Source of the DNA: Tubiluchus corallicola
Lineage: Eukaryota > Priapulida > Priapulimorpha > Priapulimorphida > Tubiluchidae
NCBI GenBank assembly: GCA_030141605.1
Contig: JAQGDQ010001221.1
Span: 1-54,355, forward strand
DNA: 54,355 nt
Direction: 5' to 3'
Of this stretch, positions 32,301-42,727 are shown one piece after another. A program made the position numbers and the translations under genes. The first letter of the stretch is position 1. Each line of letters begins with the position of its first letter. Under the pieces are notes generated by a model. That model made no database searches, was not told the DNA's origin, and worked only from the letters and a program-made list of their open reading frames with translations.

Positions 32301-32668
32301 AGAAAACAGCTCTGAAATAATAAAAATTAATACATTTCTTAAAAGTATGACACGTGCTAAAATTCCTAAATTCGTAGTAAATGGCATCTGATTATAATAA
32401 TGACTAAATGATTTTTTTTCAATTGTCAGGTTATCTGCTTGATGTTACTGGAAGAGTGTCTGCATCATTGTATTTACTTGGATCAATGTACATCATGGGC
32501 TGTCCAGTCTCCCTGTTGTTATGCTACTTTGACAAGAAGTACCAGAATCGAGCAAAAGAAAACTTCGGTCTAAGTCAACAGGATATAAACACAGGATCAC
32601 GTAGCCAGTTAACAACTAATAGCCAAAACGAAGTGTATGCTGATTATACACAAGTCACGCGATTTTGA
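29105..32668 (+). CDS. Monocarboxylate-transporter-like gene B (SLC16 family), four coding exons
   Basis: Joining 29105-29309, 30127-30270, 30755-31552 and 32430-32668 gives 461 residues, with exon lengths 205, 144, 798 and 239 and phase-1 introns. The first three lengths equal those of gene A, so the two are tandem paralogs, about two-thirds identical by eye. It is an SLC16-type carrier of twelve predicted helices. ADLGARLLW in helix 8 keeps the Asp/Arg pair. The family signature near residue 12 is ECGYGWV, with Cys in place of the first Gly of DGGYGW, a change shared by the third copy at 54.1 kb. Exon 2 ends in a weaker donor, GTGCGT. AATAAA at 32731 is a likely polyadenylation signal. Substrate unknown. 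Confidence 0.9.
29310..30126 (+). other. Gene B intron 1
   Basis: Noncoding intron of 817 bases with GT-AG ends. No recognisable element was found. Confidence 0.6.
30127..30270 (+). CDS. Gene B exon 2
   Basis: Acceptor GTTTCAG at 30126, 144 bases, donor GTGCGT at 30271. It encodes SALVYRYGHS and the following helices. Confidence 0.9.
30340..30650 (-). mobile_element. Small minus-strand element in gene B intron 2, Penelope-like 3' end (tentative)
   Basis: A minus-strand frame ends SDEDILVESLAIKH. Its DNA contains CAGATGA, a short GAC/GTC stem and CGAAA at 30459-30483, which resembles the CTGATGA and GAAA boxes of hammerhead ribozymes carried by Penelope-like elements. AATAAAAC follows, then a (TA)n run at 30380-30405. 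The first box is CAGATGA rather than CTGATGA, and the third stem is unclear, so this is a weak call. Confidence 0.35.
30755..31552 (+). CDS. Gene B exon 3
   Basis: Acceptor TTTCATAG at 30754, 798 bases, donor GTAAAA at 31553. It holds the central loop and helices 4-11, including ADLGAR. Confidence 0.9.
31553..32429 (+). other. Gene B intron 3
   Basis: Intron of 877 bases with GT-AG ends and no recognisable element. Compare with the 3.3-kb intron 3 of gene A, which has been expanded by insertions. Confidence 0.6.
32430..32668 (+). CDS. Gene B exon 4
   Basis: Acceptor AATTGTCAG at 32429, 239 bases, stop TGA at 32666-32668. It encodes YLLDVTG, the last helix and a polar tail ending TRF as in gene A. 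Confidence 0.9.
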
Positions 32669-32730
32669 CTTAACTCTCAAAAAATCATTTTACAGAATTC
32701 ATATTAGAATGAAACTGATTCTTGGAAAGA

Positions 32731-32736
32731 AATAAA
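32731..32736 (+). promoter_or_regulatory. Polyadenylation signal of gene B
   Basis: AATAAA stands 63 bases after the gene B stop codon. It is the first canonical signal downstream. Confidence 0.6.
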
Positions 32737-34465
32737 GGCTACACAGAGATTAATAGGTCAGTAAGGAAGAGAATTTTTATACAAAAGCTTCACTTCCAAG
32801 AAGCTAGAACTCAATGCACAGCTGACGCCATTAAAGTGTGTTTTATATGTTCGTAGCACCATTATCAAACACTGACTACACATATATGTTACAGGCAACG
32901 TGTAAAATTTAGGCAGTGAATAAAATTTCATATAGCACCTATACATTTCGGGAAAAGTGTGAAATAAATCACAAGCCTATCTTTATCAACTTAATTTTGG
33001 ACATAAAGAAATAGCCCATCCCAAAAAATCACCAGATCTATATCCATGTCAAAATTAAATGGATATGACTAAAAACTTTACATACAAAGTTATATTGCTT
33101 AGTATTACACTTCCCTGCATTGCACTTATGAAATTGGAAAATAAGATTCTTAACAATTTAAAATGTTCAAGCAACCTGCCAAAACGTCACTGTTTCGCCA
33201 TCCCAGTGTGCACCACTGGTTCACCAAAAACATATTACTGATCTTACTGACAATATAAGGTAATTTATACTTTCACTAATTAGTGACGATTGTGCTACGA
33301 ATGCTCTGGTTATTTTTTAAAACTTTACGCAATGTCATCTAAACTTGTTTCAAACGACTTACCGTTAAAATGGCTGCACTTAATTGCAATCCCGGGAGTC
33401 TAAATTTACAAATTTTATACAGCGGTACTGTTAATGCAAGTTCTATATAAATACCGATAAATAGAAGACGGTACCATGATCATTAACTGCAGTATTAGTT
33501 TTTGACGTTATATGAGGTAGAGCCCATTTTCGTGACATAACGCAAACGTACTTGACGCGCAACGGAAGATGCCTGCCATTGCACAAACTGTGGTTAGTTT
33601 ATGACGTAAGCGATAGCTGTCTTCGGTTGCTGTTGATTAACTTTCTAAGCTACATGTAATTATTCAAACATAAGAAACAATTGCTAACTTTTACACGCAA
33701 GAAAAATGTATATTTTGGACAGTAAATTAAAATGAGATTGGTTCTAAATAATCGTCCGGTCTTCCTTTAGGTTTACGTGTTCGCACTATACAGCAATAAA
33801 ATGCCCGCTGTACAATAAATAAATAAGCAAATAAAAAAACAAACAAACAAACAAATAAATAAATAAATTAATTAATAAAGAAATCAAAAATCGCGAATTT
33901 CTTCACTTAGACGTTTGAAACTGTATTCTTTGATTTTCTTTAGTGTGTTGACAAACAGGGGAGGATTAACTATTAGCCTAATCAGACTTTATTTATAAAG
34001 TGCATTCTCTTGTGCTTTAATATCCTATTAAAACTGAGTGTTTCAATTACTTAACAATAGATGCTGAGCTAACGCTACTTATACAGACACTAAAATTACC
34101 CGCCGTGTATAAACCGAACAAACATTTCTGCAGTTATGAAGTTTCTGTTGACTTCGCTTGCTGGGTTTGTTGTAAAACCGCGCGCAATTAGGTTTAAATT
34201 ACAAACTGATTGTGTTTTTTGTAGTAATGCGCGCCACGTGTCAAAACCTCCTCCCTGCTGGCTTCAAGTGTAGGTAGATCTGCTGTAAACAGGCAGATGC
34301 AGGGCAGAGGGCGCTGCAAAGCAGTGGGGTTTTCCATTCGGAGTGGAGCTCAGCAGCTTTAATGTCATTATTATACTATAAAGTTATCAACACATAGGTA
34401 AATCATGTTTATTTTAAAGTACTTATACGCGTAACTATGTTTTACAGTTGTGTTTGCCTGTATTA
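32737..34465. other. Noncoding sequence after gene B
   Basis: The block 33060-33470 is related to gene A intron 3 (21500-21870). An A-rich (AAATA/AAACA)n tract lies at 33812-33888. Sequence near 34220-34330 is GC-richer with no frame. No gene supported. Confidence 0.45.
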
Positions 34466-34545
34466 TGTATGTATGTATGTATGTATGTATGTATGTATGT
34501 ATGTATGTATGTATGTATGTATGTATGTATGTATGTATGTATGTA

Positions 34546-34610
<65 letters not shown>

Positions 34611-34630
34611 ATGTATGTATGTATGTATTA
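34466..34630. repeat. Compound microsatellite (TATG)n-(TG)n-(TATG)n
   Basis: The composition matches the inner part of the arrays at 26.1 and 41.8 kb: TATG units, a central (TG)n block at 34550-34595, and TATG units again. Open frames through it are repeat artefacts. Confidence 0.95.
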
Positions 34631-34786
34631 TGCATCAAAAACGTTTTATTGATTATATTTTAACGCCTAACACAGATTTATTGACTGAAATTCTACAAAT
34701 TGATCTTTACTTTATGTCTGATTTTACGAAATGTTTTATAATTTGTCTAATTTAGTACTTGTACCTAATTTTGTTTAATTTTTGTT

Positions 34787-34895
34787 CTTATTATGATTAA
34801 TTTTGCAAAGAATTTTAACTCGTTTAATTTAGTTTAATTTTTATTTTTATTATGATTAATTTTGCAAAGAATTTTAACTCTCAATTTAGTATTCT
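34787..34895. repeat. Short direct repeat, about 60-bp period
   Basis: TTATTATGATTAATTTTGC followed by AAAGAATTTTAACTC occurs twice, starting near 34787 and 34847. Confidence 0.7.
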
Positions 34896-34914
34896 TGGTA
34901 TCTTAATATATATA

Positions 34915-35480
34915 TAAGATTCGAGGCTACAGCTTCGACGAGGGCACCATTTGCGGCGATCTGTATATCAAACGAAAGGTCTTGATCTAGTGTCATCTCA
35001 TTGATGGTTTATTTTTCGAATCGGGCCCACCGGGAGGAGGGGGGGGGCGAAAAACCTCCAAAAATGGCCATTTTTCGGCCGTTTTTTGCAAAAGTTATAC
35101 GGCTGACATGTAGAGAACGGGAATGGGCCGAGCGGGGTGCTGGCTATGGATAGATAGCCCGTTCAGCGGTGGGTGTAGTAGGCATATTTAGAATTCCCGA
35201 GAGGACCACGGCGTCCCGCAACGGGCGTTTTCCCGGACCCAACTCGCGATTTTTTCGAAATTTTGACCAAACAGCCTGTGGGAAAAACGTTCTAGCGGCG
35301 CCCGGTGGGACTCTCTGAAGGAGATATATAGCTCTTTAGAAAGAGGAAGAACGGGGCTACACGATGATGTAGGTTATATTTTAGGACAGGTCCACCGAGA
35401 GGAGTATTGACGAGTTAATTAGATGTTCTATTTTTCGCAATTTTCGCTTAGAAATCTGCTGACGCAAAGCCATTGTTCTG
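34915..35480. other. GC- and CpG-rich noncoding island
   Basis: After a short (TA)n run the composition changes abruptly to GC-rich, CpG-rich sequence (GGGCCCACCGGGAGGAGG, GGCCGAGCGGGG, CGGCGCCCGG). No long open frame exists on either strand. AT-rich sequence resumes near 35480. It could be a mobile element of a non-coding type, a CpG-rich promoter or a fragment of a structured RNA gene. I do not recognise it. Confidence 0.5.
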
Positions 35481-35820
35481 ACGTCATCCATTGTACTCTG
35501 CCTATAATCTTATAGCTTTAATTCTGTAAAAGCTGCTTTGCGTTAGATAAACAGACAAACAGTAGGCAGGATGTTACGGGCTTTGTGTTATAAATGAGGA
35601 CTAGGTAGGATGTTCGCGTATTATTGATTACACGTGGTTTTTTACGCAAAATCTTTTGCGGGGCCTTTGCTGTTTATTATATTATAGCACATAGTTTCAA
35701 CTTTGTGAAAAATGTTTGGAATGGTTTTGTTGTAATGCTGTGCTGTTGGTGCTTGTGCTATAGGTGTCGTCATCATTGCCACCATCATCATCATCATCAT
35801 CAACATCATGATCACCACGT
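35481..35820. other. Noncoding spacer
   Basis: No gene seen. A pair of inverted 9-mers, ACGCAAAGC and GCTTTGCGT, lies at about 35463-35545. A short (CAT)n tract lies at 35780-35808. Confidence 0.4.
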
Positions 35821-35821
35821 G

Positions 35822-36476
35822 AGGTGGTGGATTTGATGTGGTGTGGTGGTGGTGTGCTTTGTGTGTTGTGCTATGGATGGTGAGATGGGGTGATAGGGTG
35901 TGTGGGGTGTGGTGTGGGTAGTGTGGTATGGAGTGGGTGGCGTGGTGTGTGGGTGGGTGTTGTGGTGCAGTGTGGTGTTATGGTGTGGTGTGGTGCAGTG
36001 CGGTGTGATGTGGTGGAGTATTATGGTGTGTGTGGTGTGGTGTGGTGTGTGGGTGGGTGGTGCGGTGTGGTGTGGTGTGGTGCAGTGGTATGGTGTGGTG
36101 CAGTGTGGTGTGTGGGTGGTGCGGTGTGCTGCAGTGGTATGGTGTGGTGCGGTGTGCTGCAGTGGTATTGTGTGGTGTGGTGTGGTGTGATGTGGTGGAG
36201 TGGTATGGTGTGTAGGTGGGTGGGTGGTGTGGTGCAGTGTGATGTTATGGTGTGGTGCTGTGCGGTGTGATGTGGTGGAGTATTATGGTGTGGGTGGTGT
36301 GGTGTGTGGGTGGTGCAGTGGTATGGTGTGGTTCAGTGTGGTGTGATGTGGTGCAGTGGTATGGTGTGGGTGGTGTGGTGTGTAGGTGGTATGGTGTGGT
36401 GCGGTGCAGTGTGGTGGTATTGTGTGGTGCAGTGTGGTGCGATGAGGTGGAGTGGTATGGTGTGGGTTGTGTGTTG
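35822..36476 (+). repeat. G/T-rich minisatellite (GGTGTGGTGTG/GGTGCAGTG)n
   Basis: About 650 bases are built from variants of GTGTGGTGTGGTGCAGTGTG with almost no C on the plus strand except in GCAG. Higher-order copies of about 90-140 bases can be seen (for example TGGTGGAGTATTATGGTG at about 36009 and 36273). Apparent Val/Trp/Cys/Gly-rich reading frames are artefacts. The array ends about 35 bases before the duplication junction. Confidence 0.93.
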
Positions 36477-36499
36477 ATTTGTGCACAAAATTCTTTTTG

Positions 36500-36530
36500 T
36501 GGGGTTTGGCTAGTTTGATATTAATTCTTT
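36500..36530. other. Tandem-duplication junction
   Basis: Left of 36514 the sequence belongs to the region after gene B. From TTTGATATTAATTC at 36514 it is the copy of gene A intron 3 starting at 20063. Only a few bases (TTT) could be shared at the joint. This is a head-to-tail junction of a unit of about 16.45 kb. Confidence 0.85.
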
Positions 36531-37440
36531 TAAAAGGGCTCTTGAGCTGTCAGTCGCAAATCAGTACGTTGTTTTGTAATGGTAAAAAGTGTTCATGCAA
36601 GTTGATGGAGTTGCTATGGGTTCTCTACTTGGACCATTTCTCGACAATTTTTATTTTTCACGTCTTGAGATAAGTATTATTTGTACCATCTTTGTGTCAT
36701 TGTTATGTTGATGACACCTTCTTAGTGCTTAAGCAAAATGAACATATAACTCTTCTCAGGACATTTCCCAGTGTTACGTATAGAGATGTCTGACGTTACC
36801 TAGTGTCATTCTAAGTTCCATGTCTGCAAATAATTTTAATACTCAGATATAAACTCTTTGACAAGTAGAGTAGCTGAGGTTTCCAGTTCCCAGAAGCTTT
36901 TATGAATGAAATTAATAAGATTCATCATTTCTTTTCTTCTTCAAAAGTACGTAATTACCAATCCGTTAAAAGTAAAAATGTCAGTTTTCTTTGTACGACA
37001 CGTTGTCGCCAACATTTTAAGCACCCTGACAAACTTACCATTAAGTGTATTATTTTTGTGAATAATCACTGTTTGTATGTGTCTTTTCTGATGAGTGAGA
37101 AAAGCGCCTGCTTTTGGTCCTGTCGTTATTGTGATTATGCACAAGCAGCACAACTTATAAATTTTCGTGCCTTAGTTGTCGCAATTCCTACTAAGGCAGA
37201 CTAAGAGAAATCTAAGCGTCGGGCACTGGAACGTTATAAATGCTAATCGCTTGCTGTCGATTGTTAAAACATCGTAAAACTGCAACTCATTAATGCGATA
37301 AGAAGATTTTATTGTCAGATACACTGCTAAATCAAAGTTTGATTGTTTGGTTAAGGAGACATCTATGATAAACTTTCTTAAGCCAACTTTGAACAGTAAA
37401 ATTAAAGATTATAAAAATAATTTTTTTTCTTAACATGTAT
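36514..37440 (+). pseudogene. Penelope-like reverse transcriptase relic, duplicated copy (left arm missing)
   Basis: It shows the same VDGVAMGSLLGPF and YVDDTFLVLK phrases in broken frames as 20150-20290, followed by the right arm only. The left inverted arm lies outside the duplicated unit. Confidence 0.7.
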
Positions 37441-38842
37441 GGTTGAGATGGTGGGAAATGCCTGTATGTTCTAGATTGTCAATGAAGCAGTATGTGCATT
37501 TTAGAATTCTTTTGATTTTAAAAATAATATGCATATGTGAGTACCGAAACGTTACCTTTATATTTTATACATTCCAAGCGAGAATTCTCTGAAATAGAAC
37601 TATGAAATTACTCGTTGTGGTTCATTCTGCTGGACATATTAACAAAAAAGGCTTATCCTGCATTGTAGTTCAATTCCCTCTGGTTCAAGAGAGGTATAAA
37701 AGTCCCTCTAAGACCAACAAATATTTTTCTACACTAGTCAGGTTTGTCAAGTTTGTTGGTTTTTCGCCACACCCTCAATTCTCCTCCTTTCCTCCTGGAT
37801 GTTCCCACAATTGCATCAAAATTGAAAGCATTCTTCCTTGCCAGATGACAAGCCACTCCACAAAATTTCGTGAAAATCGGTAGAGTAGTTATTGATTAAG
37901 AACGAAACGGGTACGAAAACATAATTGCTTCCCTAAAGGGGAAGAAAGGGGGATTTCAAAGTAAATATCAAAGAACTTTCCGAACAAGGTAATATTACCT
38001 AGCACTACGATTACCAGTTTGAAAAACTTATGTATTTGGAAAAGAAAATTCTCAATAATTTAAAATATTCGTTCCATCTGGTGAAACGGCAATGGAACGC
38101 CATTCCAGGGTGCACCACTGTTTCACCAAAATACACTTTATTCTTCTTACTGACAATGCTACGAATGTACTGACTGTTTTTCAAACTTTACATAATATAA
38201 CCAAAAGTTGTTTCAAACGACTCACAGTTAAAATGGCTGTGCCTTACGATCATCGCGGGAGTTTAAATTTACAAGCTTTACACAACGTTACTGCTAGCGC
38301 AAGCTCTGTATGGAATAAGACAACATGTAGTCGGATACAAAATTTCGCGAAGAATCTATTTCTAAACAGTGTTTTCTTGTGCTTTAACTTTTTACTACTA
38401 CAAAACTGTTGATACTAAATTTTGTCTGTTTCTGACGAATAAGTCAAATTGCACATACTTTAAAGTACTTGCAAATACGATACATTCCAACATCAATGCA
38501 TATTTTGGCTCACTCGTTCTTCACTCATTTATTGGGGGTTGTTTGTCATTCGTTTTCTCCTTCATTCCTTTTAAAAATTGCCACCTTGTAGAACTTGTGT
38601 ACATAAACCAGAGTATGAACTGTAAGAAATACTCTAGTGAATATGGTTTGGTGAATGTTTGGTGAATTAGACTATATACTACAGTATTTTAGCTATCGCT
38701 CCAAACAACTGCTCCACGATAAGCTGCTGCGAAAGAATGCCTAGATGAATTTTCTGATTTTTTACACTTATTGTTTCACAAAAAGGCAGTGCTTGTGTGA
38801 TAATTAAGGAGCAAACTAGATTAAAATGTTTTTCGTTTGACT
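37441..38842 (+). other. Copy of gene A intron 3 sequence
   Basis: Noncoding and parallel to 20970-22376. It contains the CGTGAAAATCGGTA segment near 37870 and the 37970-38330 block also related to 33060-33470. No gene supported. Confidence 0.5.
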
Positions 38843-39079
38843 GGTTATCTGCTTGATGTTACTGGTAGGGCTTCTGCGTCTTTGTATTTACTGGGATCAA
38901 TGTACATAGCGGGATGTCCTATCTCATTCTTGTTAATCTACTTTGACAAGAAGTACAAGCATCGAACAAGCACTAAGCTGAATCAATTGGTGATAAATGG
39001 AACATCAACTGATCAGTTAAATGTTAATGTGAAAAATGAGACGCAAGTTGTCAATTCTACGTACCTCACTCGATTTTAA
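38843..39079 (+). pseudogene. Orphan exon 4 of an MCT-like gene, splice acceptor lost
   Basis: The reading frame for YLLDVTG through the terminal TRF is intact and nearly identical to gene A exon 4. The upstream dinucleotide is TG (TTTGACTG then GTTATC) where gene A has AG (TTTGACAG). Exons 1-3 were not included in the duplicated unit, so the exon has no gene to belong to unless it is used by a new upstream transcript. Stop TAA is at 39077-39079. Confidence 0.85.
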
Positions 39080-40499
39080 GCTTTTTGCGCACACACAGTG
39101 TTCTGGACATTTAAAATCATTTTGTTTGGGCCTAAGGTCTGCACCTATTGTTTAAAGTTAGTTTATTTTCTGGTTATTTATAAAATTAAATGTTATTTTT
39201 TTAAAGTTAAAAAACAATTTTATTTTTAAAGTTAAATGCACCACACACACTCAGATAAATTTAAACTGTATTCGATTTTGTTCACTCGGTTTGTTTCTTC
39301 CTTTCTTTTTCTTTCACTCACTCTCCTTTTTGCCTTTTCTTTTTAAATTTTCTTTATTTCTTTTTCTTTTCTTTTCTTTCTCGTTTTTTAACATGCTTCG
39401 ATCGAAAGTGAAGGAAACGTGTTTATATTACAAAATACTGAGAGATACATTTTGGCGCCTGTTCAGAACTCATACATTAAAACAAGAGGGTTTGAGCTGA
39501 AAGTATTATAAACTGCTAACTGTGATGATCAAAGTAATAATGTTGATCCACATTCCTCAATGAACGTGTAACAATGTTTTAGTAACAAATAATTTACTAA
39601 CAGCAGCGTCAAATTGCAAAAAATGACACGATAACACATGCATAGTAAACAGTTGCACTCAAGTCTATGCTTTGAGCGAATACCCCATTTGAACTTTAAA
39701 TTGTGTTCGTAGTACTTTGACATTAATAACTGTTGATCACACTCGAACGTTTCACAAAATTCGTCAAACACTGTAATCAAACGCTGTACCTGGGAAGAAA
39801 GCAAACGTGACGTTAATATCAACAAATCACAAGCTGTTATGTGTTGCATACTATGCTCATGGTTTAAAAGTGGAGCTGTATTTTATACTTCTCGTTTAAA
39901 TTAACACTCAATTTGAGGCAGTGAATTTCTACAAAGGAAATGTATTCTGCAAACTAAATGCAGAATTATTTATATTGTTTGTTAAAATCTTGTTATTACT
40001 ATTATTTTCTTGACATTGGGAAATACCATTTATAACTTCTATGTGTAAAATTAAAGTTCTGTTGTTGTTTTGTTGTTATTGTTGCCTTTTGCTGTCACCG
40101 TCGTCGTCGATGCTGTGATTATTGTTGCTACTACTGCTATATTACTATTGTTATCACTACTGTTACTACTACATCAGTGATTCTTTCAGTCAAGAATGCT
40201 TTCACTTACTGGGGGCTCTTCCATCTTTAATCAGTAACCTTGAAGCTAAGATTAGAGCTGCAACAATATGACTTAAATGATGGGCCTAATTTGTTTCACA
40301 GTCACCTTTTCTTTGCACTCAATGTGATACCAGTTATCACGTAAATCACTTTGTAAAGCTCCGGACTAGACAATGTTGTCAATTCTAGCATGTGTATAGT
40401 TGGAAATTTTAGTATTCACGCAAGATAAATAAAAGTAGTTTAACAAAACAGTTCTCAGCTAAGTTTCGGTTTTCGCTATAAGCTTGGTATACATAACTA
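39080..40499. other. Noncoding copy of sequence after gene A
   Basis: It parallels 22613-24220 without the 510-base segment. 40172-40508 is extra relative to copy 1. A minus-strand frame of 106 codons (39529-39849) is open here but stopped in copy 1. No recognised gene. Confidence 0.45.
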
Positions 40500-40815
40500 T
40501 CAAAAGTTTGCCTCATAACATGTATCCAGTAGCGGATTGTGTCCTTAATTATTTTAATAAAAATGGGGAAACGGTCCAGTTCTGCCCTAGTCGCATATTT
40601 GCTTGATTTGTTATTGACATTCAAAAGAAATCTGCATAATATAATATTGGCCTCTTCGCTTGGCACACTGTCAAATTTAGTTTGATTATGCCGGGAATTG
40701 TTTTTAATTTTAATAATGCTAGGTCCCTATACACAAGAGGTAGCATATGGTAGAGATAGCTATGAAGAGCTATCATAGCTATATAGCATGATAGGTTCTG
40801 CAGTATGTTCAAATA
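40500..40815 (-). pseudogene. LINE C-terminal relic (duplicate, shortened)
   Basis: It retains RAELDRFPIFIKIIKDTIRYW as at 24225-24374. The polymerase part present in copy 1 is deleted here. Confidence 0.7.
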
Positions 40816-40889
40816 ATCCTATTTGACTTTCATGTAGAGTGTTATTATCACTCAGAAATATTTCTAACTTGTTATTCAGAATTTTCGCA

Positions 40890-40948
<59 letters not shown>

Positions 40949-41423
40949 CAACTAATATTTATGTTATATAGCGTCTAAATATATGCAGACAGACAAACGA
41001 CTTCATATTCATAAACTTTCCACGAAAATATCTAAAATCATATTGACAGAATTGGGAAAGTTCACAAGCTTAAATAGTAAGCCTACGAAATTTCGTTAAA
41101 AGTTACGATAACTAAATAGCCAGAAACGCATAGATTCATGAAACACAAACTGACGACAAATCATTTTAAAGATTGTATGCTAGTTTAAACAAGGATTTTA
41201 ATCTGTATTTTAAAGCGCTGGTGTGCGAAAGTGTCCTAATGTGGATGGGTAGACAATTGCATAGAGTTGGTCCTGCAACAGCAAATGACCTATCACCCAT
41301 AGTGGAACAGCGCACTCTAGCAACCGTGAGCAAAAGATTATCATTTGATTTAAGACCATACCAGTTTGATTTTGTTGGACGAACCGTACCACAAATGCAA
41401 TCAGATGCCGCGCTGTGAAGCAC
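40890..41423 (-). pseudogene. LINE C-terminal relic with (ATT)n tail (duplicate)
   Basis: The minus strand has 85 open codons containing MGDRSFAVAGPTL and LPIHIR, ending in YNL, then a UTR that ends in (TTA)n at 40893-40945. This is the fuller of the two copies; its partner at 25260-25738 has a 27-base loss. Confidence 0.75.
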
Positions 41424-41669
41424 CTTTAATACAAGTAGTAGTATCTTAAATTTAATACGTTGCTCAATGCAGTCGACGAGGAATGGGTATAATATGCCGA
41501 AACATGGATCAAAAAGATGTCAGAAATGAATAAAAATGCCTCTTTTCTGTTGCTGCTCCGATCGTTTAGGCTAGTATTATGAACTTACCGACTTAATATG
41601 TATGTTTATTGAGACCGATTTGTTAAACATTTCAGTGCGTTATCAATATTTGGAAGCTATTGGTTTGTG

Positions 41670-42212
<543 letters not shown>

Positions 42213-42505
42213 TCTTTATTAACGTCCTTTGCGTTTGCTGTCCTTATGTTAATCCTCGTCCTTCACTAATCTAATCCTTGTGTTATTAGTAGCCTATTAC
42301 TAGCTGTTGACTGGTTATGGTTTTAATACCATGAATTCAGTTTTCTCCTCGTTCATTGTAAGTTTATGGAGTCAAATACTTGTTTAATACTTTTAAGTCT
42401 TTTTTAAAGTTCTCAGTGGTCAATGCATCTAAAGTGTTTGATAAGGATAAACTGGTATCATCAGCATATTGCGCAATGGTTAGGTCTATGTTGCTGATTG
42501 ACTGA
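42213..42505 (-). pseudogene. LINE reverse transcriptase fragment with YADD box (duplicate)
   Basis: Same NVNLTIAQYADDTSLS-type phrase on the minus strand as at 26426-26710, again ending in AATAAAGATTC next to GATA/TATC repeats. Confidence 0.7.
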
Positions 42506-42727
42506 ACATGATTACTGATCGTACATAATTATTCACCTGAGAACAGTAGGCCTACATACTAATTACATCAATAAAGCCGAAATAAAATACTATTTTACTA
42601 TATTGACTATTACTATCATGTAGCCTATTCATAGCTTATGCAGTAATGTGATTTCAGCCTTATCAAATGTTGTGATTTCAATGATTTAGTCTTTACAAAA
42701 CGGATTGTTGAAGAACATTTAAGATAT

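Noticed and set aside
35890-36518. Val/Trp/Cys/Gly-rich open frames
   Set aside because: Product of the GTGTGGTG minisatellite. They appear in several overlapping frames, with no start context or domain.
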